From: Lactobacillus sp. UCMA15818
Lineage (GTDB): Bacteria; Bacillota; Bacilli; Lactobacillales; Lactobacillaceae
Assembly: GCF_030400225.1 (NCBI RefSeq)
Contig: NZ_VJYB01000002.1
Span: 62,001 to 126,000 of the forward strand
Reading direction: 5' to 3'
Length of the DNA: 64,000 nucleotides
How positions within the stretch are numbered: position 1 is the stretch's first letter; each line of letters begins with the position of its first letter. Below, in pieces: positions 39,006-48,479 of the stretch. A program made the position numbers and the translations under genes. The notes beneath the pieces were generated by a model. The model was not told the origin of the DNA, did no database searches, and saw only the letters and a program-made list of their open reading frames with translations.

Positions 39006-41840
39006 TTGGCACAAAATAAGATTGTTATTCATGGTGCAAGAGCTCACAATCTGAAGAATATTGATGTGACAATTCCTAAGGACAAGCTGGTTGTTATCAC
39101 AGGATTATCTGGTTCAGGAAAAAGTTCGCTTGCGTTTGATACATTATATGCTGAGGGACAAAGGCGCTATGTTGAGAGCTTGTCAGCATATGCCCGCCAA
39201 TTTTTAGGACAAATGGATAAACCTGATGTCGACTCGATTGATGGTTTATCGCCAGCCATTTCAATTGATCAGAAAACAACTTCAAAAAATCCGCGTTCAA
39301 CAGTAGGAACTGTCACAGAAATTAACGATTATCTTCGTCTTTTATGGGCACGTGTAGGGACACCATATTGTCCAAATGATGGTCATGAGATTACAAGCCA
39401 ATCTCCTGAACAGATGGTAGATAAAATACTATCACTACCGGAAAGAACGAAAGTACAGATTTTGTCGCCAATTATTCGTGAAAAAAAGGGACAGCACAAA
39501 AAAATTTTTGAGAAGGTCAAGCGAGATGGATTCGTAAGGGTTCGTGTTGATGGTGAAATTCTAGATATTGGGGATAAGCTGGACCTAGATAAAAACAAGA
39601 AGCATACAATTGAAGTAGTTGTAGATCGTGTGGTTGTTAAGGAAGGAATCAGGTCACGTCTATTTGATTCTTTTGAAGCGGCGTTGCGTCTATCAGATGG
39701 GTATGCCAGCGCTGATACTGGCGATGATAAACTATTACAGTTTTCTGAAAACTTTGCATGCCCGTATTGTGGCTTCACGATTGGTGAATTAGAGCCTAGA
39801 CTATTCTCCTTTAATGCTCCCTTTGGCGCCTGCCCAGAATGTGATGGCTTGGGAATGAAGCTTGAGGTAGATCTTGATTTAATAATTCCAGATAGTTCAA
39901 AGACGCTCAAGGAAGGTGCAGTTGAGCCCTGGAATCCGATAAGTTCACAATATTATCCAATGATGCTAGAACAAATGTGTCAGGAATTTAATATTGAGAT
40001 GAACGTACCATTTGATAAATTGCCTAAAAAAGATCAGGAAATTGTATTATATGGTGCAGGCGAGAAAACATTCCATTTCCACTATGAAAATGATTTCGGA
40101 GGAGTTAGGGATGTTGATGCTAAGTTCGAAGGCGTCATTCCAAATATTGAAAGGCGTTATCACGAAACAAACAGTGATTTTACTAGGGATGTAATGCGTA
40201 AATACATGACAAGTCTGACATGTCAGACTTGTCAAGGATATCGTTTAAATCGTAAAGCACTTGCGGTGCAGATTGACGGGAAACATATTGGGCAGGTATC
40301 CGAAGATAATATCGAAGCTGCGTTAGATTTTTTCAAAAATTTGAAATTTAATGCTCAAGATACTGCAATTGCACAGCCGATTTTAAAAGAAATTAGAGAT
40401 CGCTTGACATTCTTGATTAATGTTGGCCTCGCATACCTGACACTTAGTCGTTCAGCGCGAACTCTCTCTGGAGGTGAGGCGCAGCGAATCAGATTGGCAA
40501 CACAGATTGGTTCGAATTTATCAGGTGTTTTATATATTCTTGATGAACCTTCAATCGGATTGCATCAAAGAGATAATGATCGCTTGATAGATTCGTTGAA
40601 GAAAATGAGAGACTTGGGTAATACCTTGATAGTTGTAGAACATGATGAAGATACAATGAGAGCTGCTGATTACTTGATTGATATCGGACCGGGTGCGGGC
40701 AGTAATGGTGGAGAAGTAATGGCAGCAGGGACACCAAAACAAGTTGCGCGGACTGCTAAATCATTGACTGGTCAATATTTGTCAGGTAAGAAGCATATTC
40801 CAGTGCCCAAAGAAAGGCGTACGGGTAATGGACAAAGAATTACTATTGAAGGTGCTAGTGAAAATAATTTGAAAAATATTGACGTTGATTTTCCATTGGG
40901 TACTTTTATTGCAGTTACAGGTGTCTCTGGTTCTGGTAAGTCGACATTAGTTAATATGATTTTAAAACGAGCTTTAGCGCAGAAATTAAATAATAATTCT
41001 GAAAAGCCAGGTAAGTACAAGGCAATTGTTGGAACTGAAGCACTTGAGAAAGTTATTAATATTGATCAAAGCCCAATAGGGAGAACTCCTCGCAGTAATC
41101 CTGCTACTTATACGAGTGTTTTTGATAATGTACGTGATCTCTTTGCGCAGACAAATGCTGCAAAAGTTCACGGCTATAGTAAAGGACGTTTTAGTTTTAA
41201 TGTCAAAGGCGGTCGGTGTGAAGCTTGCAAGGGTGATGGCATCATCAAAATTGAGATGAATTTCTTACCTGACGTGTACGTACCATGCGAAGTGTGTCAC
41301 GGAGCACGCTATAATTCTGAAACGCTTGCGATTGAATATAAGGGGAAAAACATTGCACAAATATTGAACATGACGGTTGAGGAGGCACTTGAATTTTTTA
41401 GTGCGATTCCCAAAATTAAAAGAAAATTGCAGACAATTGTCGATGTGGGTCTAGGATATGTCCAATTAGGACAGCCAGCGACAACCTTATCTGGAGGTGA
41501 AGCACAAAGAATGAAGCTTGCTTCGGAGCTGCACCGCAAGTCAGATGGCAAGACTTTCTATATTTTGGATGAACCAACTACAGGGCTACATACCGATGAT
41601 ATTAAGAACTTGTTACGTGTTTTAGTGCGTCTAGTTGATTCAGGAAATACTGTTTTGGTAATTGAGCATAATTTAGATGTCATAAAAACAGCAGATTATT
41701 TAATAGATCTCGGACCAGAAGGTGGTGCGGGCGGTGGTACAGTCATTGGTACCGGAACACCAGAACACCTTGCAGAGAATCCGGCAAGTTACACAGGTAA
41801 ATATCTTAAAATGGTATTGAATAGATATAAGGATCAATAG
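39006..41840 (+). CDS. uvrA: Excinuclease ABC subunit A
   Basis: 944-residue damage-recognition ATPase. It has two ABC modules: Walker [10 protein letters not shown] (about 32) and GVSGSGKST (about 640), ABC signatures [12 protein letters not shown] and [12 protein letters not shown], and Walker [12 protein letters not shown] and [11 protein letters not shown]. Zinc-binding cysteine pairs occur in CPYCGF...CPECDG (about 252-280) and CEACKGDG...CEVCHG (about 738-766). TTG start after AAGAGGAAG. Confidence 0.97.
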   Translation: MAQNKIVIHGARAHNLKNIDVTIPKDKLVVITGLSGSGKSSLAFDTLYAEGQRRYVESLSAYARQFLGQMDKPDVDSIDGLSPAISIDQKTTSKNPRSTVGTVTEINDYLRLLWARVGTPYCPNDGHEITSQSPEQMVDKILSLPERTKVQILSPIIREKKGQHKKIFEKVKRDGFVRVRVDGEILDIGDKLDLDKNKKHTIEVVVDRVVVKEGIRSRLFDSFEAALRLSDGYASADTGDDKLLQFSENFACPYCGFTIGELEPRLFSFNAPFGACPECDGLGMKLEVDLDLIIPDSSKTLKEGAVEPWNPISSQYYPMMLEQMCQEFNIEMNVPFDKLPKKDQEIVLYGAGEKTFHFHYENDFGGVRDVDAKFEGVIPNIERRYHETNSDFTRDVMRKYMTSLTCQTCQGYRLNRKALAVQIDGKHIGQVSEDNIEAALDFFKNLKFNAQDTAIAQPILKEIRDRLTFLINVGLAYLTLSRSARTLSGGEAQRIRLATQIGSNLSGVLYILDEPSIGLHQRDNDRLIDSLKKMRDLGNTLIVVEHDEDTMRAADYLIDIGPGAGSNGGEVMAAGTPKQVARTAKSLTGQYLSGKKHIPVPKERRTGNGQRITIEGASENNLKNIDVDFPLGTFIAVTGVSGSGKSTLVNMILKRALAQKLNNNSEKPGKYKAIVGTEALEKVINIDQSPIGRTPRSNPATYTSVFDNVRDLFAQTNAAKVHGYSKGRFSFNVKGGRCEACKGDGIIKIEMNFLPDVYVPCEVCHGARYNSETLAIEYKGKNIAQILNMTVEEALEFFSAIPKIKRKLQTIVDVGLGYVQLGQPATTLSGGEAQRMKLASELHRKSDGKTFYILDEPTTGLHTDDIKNLLRVLVRLVDSGNTVLVIEHNLDVIKTADYLIDLGPEGGAGGGTVIGTGTPEHLAENPASYTGKYLKMVLNRYKDQ

Positions 41841-41843
41841 GTA

Positions 41844-41871
41844 TTGATTTTTATTAGTAAAATGCTAGAGT
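41844..41871 (+). promoter_or_regulatory. Candidate luxS promoter
   Basis: TTGATT (41844-41849), 16-nt spacer, TAGAGT (41866-41871), 34 nt before luxS. Confidence 0.4.
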
Positions 41872-41904
41872 TAAGGTTAATTACAATTAGATTGGAGTTG
41901 TTTA

Positions 41905-42378
41905 ATGATGGCAGAAGTTGAAAGCTTTACACTGGATCACACAGCTGTCAAAGCACCTTATGTGCGATTAATTACAGTTGAAGAAGGTAAAAAGGGTGAC
42001 AAGGTTTCAAATTATGATTTGCGATTGGTACAACCAAATGAAAATGCAATTCCAACTGCAGGACTGCACACGATTGAACATATGTTAGCGGGATATCTAC
42101 GCGATCGGATGGATGGTGTGATTGATTGTTCACCATTTGGATGCCGTACAGGTTTTCATCTTATTGTCTGGGGCGAACAAGACACAGCAGATGTTGCAAG
42201 AGCATTAAAGGGTTCACTAGCACAGATTGTTGATTCTACTTGGGACGATGTTCAAGGAACTGACATTACTAGTTGTGGTAATTATCGCGATCATTCACTT
42301 TTCTCCGCCAAAGAATGGTGCAAGAAGATTCTTGCTGAAGGAATTTCATCTGATGCCTTTGAGCGTAAAGTGGTTTAG
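41905..42378 (+). CDS. luxS: S-ribosylhomocysteine lyase LuxS
   Basis: 157 residues. It cleaves S-ribosylhomocysteine to homocysteine and DPD, the precursor of autoinducer-2, as part of the activated methyl cycle. The metal motif HTIEH (about 53-57), the active cysteine in FGCRTGFH and the third metal ligand in SCGNYRDHS are all present. Two adjacent ATG codons are possible starts. Single gene with a short hairpin behind it. Confidence 0.97.
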   Translation: MMAEVESFTLDHTAVKAPYVRLITVEEGKKGDKVSNYDLRLVQPNENAIPTAGLHTIEHMLAGYLRDRMDGVIDCSPFGCRTGFHLIVWGEQDTADVARALKGSLAQIVDSTWDDVQGTDITSCGNYRDHSLFSAKEWCKKILAEGISSDAFERKVV

Positions 42379-42401
42379 ATTAGGAATATAATATTTCGGG
42401 C

Positions 42402-42442
42402 AGACGGTAGCAGATTATTGAATTTGTTATTGTCTGTTTTTT
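42402..42442 (+). terminator. Terminator of luxS
   Basis: CAGACGGTA and TATTGTCTG form an imperfect stem followed by a run of seven T residues. Confidence 0.55.
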
Positions 42443-42481
42443 TAGGGTAACATTTGGCGAAACTGATAAAAAGTCGCTATG

Positions 42482-42502
42482 ACATGCCCGGTATGTTATA
42501 AT
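42482..42502 (+). promoter_or_regulatory. Extended -10 promoter of rapZ-yvcK-whiA with overlapping palindrome
   Basis: TGTTATAAT gives an extended -10 (TATAAT at 42497-42502). Directly upstream and partly overlapping is ACATGCCCGGTATGT, an imperfect palindrome that could be an operator. Confidence 0.5.
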
Positions 42503-42534
42503 GGCGAAAGGTTAATTAATGGGGGTTTGGATAA

Positions 42535-43419
42535 ATGAAAGAGCCATTAAAACTTGTTGTAGTAACTGGAATGAGCGGCGCTGGAAAGACTGTAGCGGTG
42601 CAAAGCTTTGAGGATTTAGGCTATTTTTGCGTTGATAATATGCCACCATCTTTATTGCCTAAATTCTGGGAGTTAGTTCGTGAATCAGGCAAAATTAACA
42701 AGGTTGCACTTGTAATTGATTTAAGATCACGAGCGTTTTATGACGAGATAATTGAATTGTTAAGAAATCTAGATAATGATAGTTTTATAGATACAAAAAT
42801 TCTTTTTTTGGATGCATCTGATGAAGAGTTGGTTGCTCGATATAAGGAAACAAGACGATCTCATCCACTTGCGATGGAAGGCAGATTAATGGATGGAATC
42901 AATCTTGAACGGGATCTTTTACGAGATATGCGGATGAAAGCTCAAATTGTAGTGGATACTAGCAAGCTTACACCTAGACAATTGCGTGAAGAGATTTTCC
43001 ATAATTTTGAAACTAGTTCAGAGACGGCATTTCATATTGAGGTCATGTCATTTGGTTTCAAATATGGTGTGCCTATAGATGCTGATGTTGTTATGGACGT
43101 AAGATTCTTGCCAAATCCATATTACATTGATGCTTTAAAGAAGAAGACAGGTTTAGACAAAGATGTCTACGATTATGTAATGAATTCTGATAAAACTGAA
43201 GCATTTTATACGCAATTTATTACATTACTACAGACAATCATTCCTGGGTACAAGGATGAAGGAAAGACAAGTTTAACAATTGCAATTGGATGTACTGGAG
43301 GACAACATCGTTCAGTAGCCTTATCAAAAAGAATCGGAGAGGCACTGAAAGAAAATTATCCCGTAAGAATTTCACATCGCGATATTGCACGGCGGAAGGA
43401 GACAGTCAATCGCTCATGA
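42535..43419 (+). CDS. rapZ: RNase adapter/nucleotide-binding protein RapZ (YvcJ)
   Basis: 294 residues: N-terminal P-loop domain with GMSGAGKT (about 11-18) and a C-terminal domain with the conserved [20 protein letters not shown] and [13 protein letters not shown]. In Gram-negatives RapZ tunes GlcN6P synthase through small RNAs; Bacillus YvcJ binds and hydrolyses nucleotides and affects competence. First gene of the conserved rapZ-yvcK-whiA cluster; its stop overlaps the yvcK start (ATGA). Confidence 0.94.
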   Translation: MKEPLKLVVVTGMSGAGKTVAVQSFEDLGYFCVDNMPPSLLPKFWELVRESGKINKVALVIDLRSRAFYDEIIELLRNLDNDSFIDTKILFLDASDEELVARYKETRRSHPLAMEGRLMDGINLERDLLRDMRMKAQIVVDTSKLTPRQLREEIFHNFETSSETAFHIEVMSFGFKYGVPIDADVVMDVRFLPNPYYIDALKKKTGLDKDVYDYVMNSDKTEAFYTQFITLLQTIIPGYKDEGKTSLTIAIGCTGGQHRSVALSKRIGEALKENYPVRISHRDIARRKETVNRS

Positions 43420-44435
43420 CGAAACACTTATTAAGAAAACGGCGTCCGAATATTGTTGTTATTGGTGGTGGAACTGGCCTCCCAGTAATTTTGAAAGCTT
43501 TAAGAAGAAAAAATGCAGATATTACGGCAGTCGTAACCGTAGCTGATGATGGCGGCTCGTCTGGTATTATTAGGGATTATATCAATGTAGTTCCTCCAGG
43601 TGACATACGCAATGTGCTAGTAGCGTTATCTGATTTACCTGAAATCTATAAGAATATTTTTCAGTATAGATTCGATTCTAAGGATCAATTTTTCTCAGGA
43701 CATGCAATTGGTAATTTGATAATTGCTGCACTATCAGAAATGAACAACAGTGGGATCTTTAGTGCAGTTCAGGAACTTACAAAGTTGATGAAAGTAGAAG
43801 GTCATGTCTATCCTGCATCCAACTATCCATTAGTTCTCAATGCAAGATTTACAGACGGTTCAGTAATCGTTGGAGAATCGGAGATCTCGGCTGCAGGAAA
43901 AACAATTGATAAGGTTTGGGTTTCGAGATCAAATAATGCAATCCCTGAAGCAGTTCCAGAAGTAATCAATGCCATAATGGAAGCAGATCAAATTGTCTTA
44001 GGACCGGGTAGCCTATTTACCAGTATTTTGCCTAATTTGATGATTTCAAATGTTGGTGAGGCTGTGTGCAAAACGAATGCAGAAGTAATTTATATTTGCA
44101 ATATTATGACACAAAAGGGTGAGACAGAGCACTTTACAGATGCGGATCATGTGCGTGTCTTACACCAGCATTTAGGAATGAATTTTATTGACACGGTTTT
44201 TGTCAATACTGAACCTGTGCCGGATGATTACATGGATCAGCAAAAATATGATGAGTACTTGTACCAAGTCAAGCATGATTTTAATGGTCTGCGCAATTTA
44301 GGATGTAGGGTAGTTTCCAATAATTTTTTAGAACTCAGAAATCATGGGGTATTTCATAATGGTAGACAGGTTGTTGATGAATTACTTGGTTTAACGAGTC
44401 GCCCGTTGTCTTGGATGGATAGTAAATTGAACTAG
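43416..44435 (+). CDS. yvcK: Gluconeogenesis factor YvcK/CuvA family
   Basis: 339 residues with the CofD-like Rossmann core: [40 protein letters not shown] and [14 protein letters not shown]. YvcK binds UDP-GlcNAc and is needed for proper carbon flux and cell shape on gluconeogenic substrates. The ATG at 43416 overlaps the rapZ stop; the frame can be extended upstream into rapZ (43290) but without reason. Ribosome binding site AAGGAGA. Confidence 0.93.
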   Translation: MTKHLLRKRRPNIVVIGGGTGLPVILKALRRKNADITAVVTVADDGGSSGIIRDYINVVPPGDIRNVLVALSDLPEIYKNIFQYRFDSKDQFFSGHAIGNLIIAALSEMNNSGIFSAVQELTKLMKVEGHVYPASNYPLVLNARFTDGSVIVGESEISAAGKTIDKVWVSRSNNAIPEAVPEVINAIMEADQIVLGPGSLFTSILPNLMISNVGEAVCKTNAEVIYICNIMTQKGETEHFTDADHVRVLHQHLGMNFIDTVFVNTEPVPDDYMDQQKYDEYLYQVKHDFNGLRNLGCRVVSNNFLELRNHGVFHNGRQVVDELLGLTSRPLSWMDSKLN

Positions 44436-44457
44436 AAAATTTAGAGGGGGTGGCTGC

Positions 44458-45408
44458 ATGTCTTACGCCAGTGATGTGAAAAAAGAATTGACAACACTTG
44501 AGGTTCATTTTGGAAATGCAAAGGCTGAATTGATGGCATTAATTCGAATGAACGGATCTTTGAGCCTTGTAAACCATCATTTTGTATTAAATGTTCAAAC
44601 AGAAAATCCTGCAATTGCTCGGCGAATATACCAGCTGCTGAAAAAGTTTTATGAGGTTGAAAGCGAATTATTAGTGAGAAGAAAGATGAAGCTCAAGAAA
44701 AATAATTTGTACATTGTTCGTCTAAAAACAGGTAGTGAACAAGTATTAAGAGATCTTGATATACTTGATGGTTTTCAGTTGAAGACGGGAGTCCCTCTTA
44801 ATTTTTTAGAAGATGATGCAAAAGTCAGATCATACTTAAGAGGAGCTTTTTTGGCAGCGGGTTCGGTAAACAATCCAGAAACAAGTCGTTATCATTTAGA
44901 AATTTATTCACTATATGAGGAACAAAATGATGTAATTTGTGACTTAATGAACCGCTATAGGTTGAACGCACGCAAGACTGAAAGACGTAGTGGATATATT
45001 ACTTACTTAAAAGAGGCAGAAAAAATTGCAGATTTCTTGTCCTTAGTTGGGGCTACAAGCGCAATGCTCAAGTTTGAGGACATTAGAATTGTGCGCGACA
45101 TGCGCAATTCAGTCAACCGAATTGTTAATTGCGAGAATGCTAATATGAATAAAGTGGCTGATGCGGCAAAGCATCAAATTGAGAATATTGGATTTATTGA
45201 TGCAAATTATGGAATTAACAAGTTACCGCCCAAGATTCAAGATATTGCGCGTGCAAGATTGGCACATCCAGAAGTTAGTTTAAAAGAGCTGGGGGATTTG
45301 GTAGAAAATGGACCAATTTCTAAATCAGGAGTCAATCATCGATTACGGAAAATAAATGAATTGGCTGAACAATTAAGAAATGGTAATGAAATATTAAAGG
45401 GCGTATGA
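44458..45408 (+). CDS. whiA: DNA-binding protein WhiA
   Basis: 316 residues. An N-terminal LAGLIDADG-like homing-endonuclease fold without catalytic function ([25 protein letters not shown] about 120-145) and a C-terminal helix-turn-helix ([35 protein letters not shown], about 262-297). WhiA influences division and chromosome segregation in Firmicutes. ATG after GAGGGGGTGG. The stop codon lies within a copy of the dispersed repeat. Confidence 0.94.
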   Translation: MSYASDVKKELTTLEVHFGNAKAELMALIRMNGSLSLVNHHFVLNVQTENPAIARRIYQLLKKFYEVESELLVRRKMKLKKNNLYIVRLKTGSEQVLRDLDILDGFQLKTGVPLNFLEDDAKVRSYLRGAFLAAGSVNNPETSRYHLEIYSLYEEQNDVICDLMNRYRLNARKTERRSGYITYLKEAEKIADFLSLVGATSAMLKFEDIRIVRDMRNSVNRIVNCENANMNKVADAAKHQIENIGFIDANYGINKLPPKIQDIARARLAHPEVSLKELGDLVENGPISKSGVNHRLRKINELAEQLRNGNEILKGV

Positions 45409-45570
45409 CATAAGTCGGTAAAATTTGACCACTGAAATAAGTGAATTGGTATGATATTAAGGTAAAAAATAGAAAGACAGAGTCAAAAATTAACTTTTTG
45501 AGCCTGTCTTTCTATTTTTTTACGAATAAACGTGTTTTATAAGTCACATTTCTCGACGTATTCCACATTC
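45405..45570 (-). repeat. Dispersed intergenic repeat, copy 5, bidirectional terminator whiA/clpP
   Basis: Begins at the whiA stop (GTATGACATAAGTCGG). The central hairpin at about 45468-45517 pairs AAATAGAAAGACAG with CTGTCTTTCTATTT and contains GTCAAAAA/TTTTTGA; A-run on one side and T-run on the other allow termination both ways. The right flank TACGAATAAACGTGTTTTATAAGTCA is the reverse complement of copy 3 sequence. It lies between convergent whiA and clpP. Confidence 0.85.
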
Positions 45571-45583
45571 TCAGTTTATTATC

Positions 45584-46177
45584 TTATTTTAGATTCTTTT
45601 TGTTTTCCATGATGCCATCAATCAAACCATAATCAACGGCTTGTTGAGCAGTCATAAAGTTATCACGTTCAGTATCGCGATTAATTTTTTTAATATCTTG
45701 ACCAGAACCATCTGCCAAAATCTTATTGACAAGTTTACGAGTTTTTAAGATGTGTTCTGCGGCAATATTAATTTCAGTTGCTTGACCTTGTGCGCCACCT
45801 GATGGTTGATGAATCATAATTTCTGAATTAGGCAATGCAAAACGTTTGCCCTTTGTACCAGCAGTTGAAAGGACACTTGCCATAGAAGCAGCCATCCCCA
45901 TTACGATTGTTTGAACATCTGCTTTAACAAAGTTCATCGTATCATAGATTGCCAATCCAGCAGACACGCTGCCACCTGGTGAGTTGATATAAATGTAAAT
46001 GTCCTTTTCTGAATCCTGTGCATCTAAGAACAGCAATTGTGCAATGATAGCATTAGCCATGTCATCATTGACTTCTCCAGAAAGCATGATAATGCGATCT
46101 TTTAGAAGTCTTGAGTAAATATCATACGCACGTTCGCCTTGTGCTGATTGTTCAATAACAGTAGGTACTAAATTCAT
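45584..46177 (-). CDS. clpP: ATP-dependent Clp protease proteolytic subunit ClpP
   Basis: 197-residue serine peptidase that forms the tetradecameric chamber fed by ClpX, ClpC or ClpE. The catalytic triad is S98 (GMAASMAS), H123 (MIHQPSGG) and D172 (RDTERDNF). The N-terminus ([10 protein letters not shown]) is typical of processed-form Firmicute ClpP. Transcribed leftward; preceded by a CtsR box and a degenerate CIRCE, so it is a heat-shock gene. Confidence 0.97.
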   Translation of the reverse strand: MNLVPTVIEQSAQGERAYDIYSRLLKDRIIMLSGEVNDDMANAIIAQLLFLDAQDSEKDIYIYINSPGGSVSAGLAIYDTMNFVKADVQTIVMGMAASMASVLSTAGTKGKRFALPNSEIMIHQPSGGAQGQATEINIAAEHILKTRKLVNKILADGSGQDIKKINRDTERDNFMTAQQAVDYGLIDGIMENKKNLK

Positions 46178-46215
46178 TGAACGACGACCCCCTCAAACTA
46201 TAATTTAACGTTTTA

Positions 46216-46245
46216 AGTGTAGCACTCAAACGTTTGTATTGCTAG
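46216..46245 (-). promoter_or_regulatory. CIRCE-like element over the clpP promoter
   Basis: On the + strand GTAGCACTC-AAACGTTTG-TATTGCTAG has the CIRCE layout (9-9-9); 14 of 18 arm positions agree with TTAGCACTC/GAGTGCTAA. It covers the region next to the minus-strand -10 box TACACT (46216-46221). The spacer is itself part of a palindrome, CAAACGTTTG. Confidence 0.45.
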
Positions 46246-46256
46246 TTTAACTTAAT

Positions 46257-46273
46257 GGTCAAAAAAGGTCAAA
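46257..46273 (+). promoter_or_regulatory. CtsR operator of clpP
   Basis: GGTCAAAAAAGGTCAAA is an exact match to the CtsR heptad direct repeat (GGTCAAA-N3-GGTCAAA). It sits about 80 nt upstream of the clpP start, just behind the promoter. Confidence 0.9.
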
Positions 46274-46316
46274 TAAAAAGGCAGGACTTGAAATAATTGT
46301 GATCTAGGCAGCAGTT

Positions 46317-46353
46317 ATAAAAGAGGCTTTGAATAATTTTAAAGCTTCTTTTA
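46317..46353 (-). terminator. Hairpin downstream of tRNA-Arg
   Basis: AAAAGAGGCTTT pairs with AAAGCTTCTTTT (one G-U pair) around a 10-nt loop. Read on the minus strand it has a short U-run, so it could end the tRNA transcript; it may also act on the other strand. Confidence 0.5.
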
Positions 46354-46382
46354 TAAGGCAGGCATCTGATTATTAAAAAAAT

Positions 46383-46450
46383 GAGGGACTGGAGCAAAAG
46401 TTAAACTTTGACCAGCTCAGCTATTTATTGTGAATAAACATGTTTCAGCT
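46383..46450 (-). repeat. Dispersed intergenic repeat, copy 6 (reverse, short)
   Basis: Hairpin GAGGGACTGGAGCAAAAG... to ...CTTTGACCAGCTC (46383-46418) followed by GTGAATAAACATGTTT, the reverse flank motif. The remaining stretch to the tRNA (46450-46708) shows no convincing gene or signal. Confidence 0.65.
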
Positions 46451-46708
46451 TTAAGATGTAAGCATAATTACGAATCAAAAAAGCACCTCCAAAACTTGAT
46501 TTGCATGTTCAAGTTTTGCAAGCACTCCCTTGCTTCATTGAGGTTGTACAGATTTTCTCAATTTATCTTTGTGGATTACTATAAAAGCAATAATATATTG
46601 CCACCTTCAAAATAATAGTAAAACTTGCTGGACGTATTTTAAGCACGTTGCTGTTCGCTAATAGTTGTTTTGTAAGCGGTAAACCTTTATAATCACCAAT
46701 AGATACTA

Positions 46709-46780
46709 TGCGCCACGTGGGAGTCGAACCCACATTACAAGAACCGGAATCTTGCGTGCGATCCATTACACTAGCGGCGC
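46709..46780 (-). tRNA. tRNA-Arg (anticodon CCG)
   Basis: On the minus strand the 72-nt sequence folds as a cloverleaf: acceptor GCGCCGC paired with GTGGCGC, D-loop AGTGTAATGGAT, anticodon stem CAAGA/TCTTG with loop TTCCGGT (anticodon CCG, reads CGG), and TPsiC arm GTGGGTTCGACTCCCAC. The discriminator is A, and CCA is not encoded. Confidence 0.95.
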
Positions 46781-46793
46781 AATTACTCATACT

Positions 46794-46822
46794 ATTCTAC
46801 AAGAAAGAATTCAAATTTACAA
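46794..46822 (-). promoter_or_regulatory. Promoter of tRNA-Arg
   Basis: On the minus strand TTGTAA (46817-46822), 17-nt spacer, TAGAAT (46794-46799), about 14 nt before the mature 5' end of the tRNA. Confidence 0.6.
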
Positions 46823-46845
46823 GTTGAAAAGATAGGTGAAATTTT

Positions 46846-48162
46846 ATGCCCCACAATCAAAGTTATGGATATGGGCAGATTCAAAAGCAGATTCAAAAAT
46901 TTGCCATGACCCAACAGATGCAGCAGTCAATTCAGATATTGCGCTATAGTACTGAAGATCTTGCGAAATATCTAAAACAAAAACAATTGGATAATCCATT
47001 TGTTTCTATCAAAGAAACGATGAGCTATACTGGTAATTCGACTGGTATGTCAGAGCTCAAGGCAAGCCAATTTGACATGATTACGGATAATAAAGGTCAG
47101 TCGCTTTATGACTATCTATTGTCACAGGTTCATTTAACGATGAGAAAAACAAATCTCAGAAGTTGGGTTATTTATTTAATTGGACAACTTGATGAGAATG
47201 GATATTTGAAAGTTGATTTAGAAAAGTTAATTGCAAAAACTGGTGTTGATTATATTACGATGATGGATGCGCTGACTTTGCTGCAGCAACTTGATCCACC
47301 TGGCGTTGGCGCACGTTCTTTGAAAGAGTGTTTGCTTTTACAAATTCAAAATATCGAAAATGCTCCTGCTGCAGCACAATTAATTATTGAAAATGAGTTT
47401 GAAAATTTGGTTGATCAGGACTGGGACAAAATTGCAGTTGATTTGTCCATAGATACAAAACAGGTTTCAAAGGTTGTTGAATTTATTAAGCGACTGACCC
47501 CAGCGCCAGGGGCAGCTTTTGAACAAGAAAATATTGGGTATGTTTATCCTGATTTAATAATAAAAAAAAATCCAGAGACACTTGACTTTAGTATCAAAAC
47601 AACCAAGAGGACAAAACCTTTAGTTGTCTTCAAGCAAGATTACTATAATAAGTTTACAACAGAAAATGAAATTGAAGTTCAAAAATTTTTGAAAGAAAAA
47701 CAAAAAGATTTCCAAGAACTTATTAAAGATATTGAGTTGCGTGCGGAAACCATTGTCAGAGTGGCAGAGGTCATAATTGAACGCCAGCATGATTTCTTTT
47801 TGAATGATGGACAGCAGTTGAAACCGCTACTTTTAAGAGATGTTGCGCAAAAGTTAAACCTGCATGAGTCTACTATTAGTCGAGCTGTCAATGGGAAGTA
47901 CTTGCGGTGTGATTATGGAGTCTATGAACTGAAATACTTCTTTAGAAGGCCTGTAAATAGTATGGAACAAGATATCTCTGTAGACACAATAAAGGAACAC
48001 ATAAATGTGATTGTGACGGCTGAGAATCAGCAAAAACCATTGTCAGATAGTAAGATAGTCCTGAAATTAGAAAAGGTTGGAATACAAATATCACGTAGAA
48101 CGGTTGCAAAATATCGCGAAGAACTGAAGATTGGCAGTTCAACACAAAGAAAAAGAAATTAA
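46846..48162 (+). CDS. rpoN: RNA polymerase sigma-54 factor RpoN
   Basis: 438 residues. An N-terminal glutamine-rich activator-interacting region (QKQIQKFAMTQQMQQSIQIL, about 9-28), a core-binding domain (about 95-280), an HTH, and the RpoN box near the C-terminus (SRRTVAKYREEL, about 414-425) that reads the -24 promoter element. Sigma-54 needs an AAA+ activator; in related Firmicutes LevR/ManR-type activators drive mannose-class PTS operons. No such activator or target lies in this window. Ribosome binding site AGGTGA. Confidence 0.95.
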   Translation: MPHNQSYGYGQIQKQIQKFAMTQQMQQSIQILRYSTEDLAKYLKQKQLDNPFVSIKETMSYTGNSTGMSELKASQFDMITDNKGQSLYDYLLSQVHLTMRKTNLRSWVIYLIGQLDENGYLKVDLEKLIAKTGVDYITMMDALTLLQQLDPPGVGARSLKECLLLQIQNIENAPAAAQLIIENEFENLVDQDWDKIAVDLSIDTKQVSKVVEFIKRLTPAPGAAFEQENIGYVYPDLIIKKNPETLDFSIKTTKRTKPLVVFKQDYYNKFTTENEIEVQKFLKEKQKDFQELIKDIELRAETIVRVAEVIIERQHDFFLNDGQQLKPLLLRDVAQKLNLHESTISRAVNGKYLRCDYGVYELKYFFRRPVNSMEQDISVDTIKEHINVIVTAENQQKPLSDSKIVLKLEKVGIQISRRTVAKYREELKIGSSTQRKRN

Positions 48163-48328
48163 ATTTATGGTTGAATTTTTTAAATGTAAATGAAATTATA
48201 CTATTGTTCGCTACTTGGAGTGGTTTTCTATAATTTTTACGTTAAAATTCGGAATAACAGAATAATTAGGCTCGCTATTGATATAAATTTAGTCTATTAA
48301 CGACCATTGTTAATAAGAACTTACTGGC

Positions 48329-48357
48329 TTGCATTAGGCATGAAATATTGCTATAAT
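48329..48357 (+). promoter_or_regulatory. Promoter of the cggR-gapA glycolytic operon
   Basis: TTGCAT (48329-48334), 17-nt spacer, TATAAT (48352-48357). It precedes an approximately 120-nt leader to cggR that holds the CggR operator. The 48165-48328 stretch upstream shows nothing else. Confidence 0.7.
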
Positions 48358-48427
48358 GCAGTTGTTGATGGAGGTATGAGAACAATTAAAGAGAAATTGT
48401 TGTTGTGCTTTTGTTTTTTGACTTGCT

Positions 48428-48464
48428 GGGTCGTTTAACGACACCACTGGACAATATTGGTCCC
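48428..48464 (+). promoter_or_regulatory. Likely CggR operator (tandem palindromes)
   Basis: Two adjacent inverted repeats, GTCG-TTTAA-CGAC and GGAC-AATATTG-GTCC, lie between promoter and cggR start. Bacillus CggR binds a tandem site of similar GGGAC/GTCC-type half-sites downstream of its promoter and is released by fructose-1,6-bisphosphate. Confidence 0.6.
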
Positions 48465-48479
48465 ATTAGGAAGGTAACT

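Noticed and set aside
39383-39910. 175-codon minus-strand ORF inside uvrA
   Set aside because: It is antisense to the well-conserved uvrA coding sequence; its Ser/Leu-rich composition is that of a shadow frame.
46430-46615. Small plus-strand ORF of 61 codons
   Set aside because: It starts in the flank of repeat copy 6, has no ribosome binding site and shows no recognisable protein pattern.
46670-46684. CcpA cre-like sequence TGTAAGCGGTAAAC
   Set aside because: It fits only part of the cre consensus and does not lie at a promoter of a carbon-metabolism gene.
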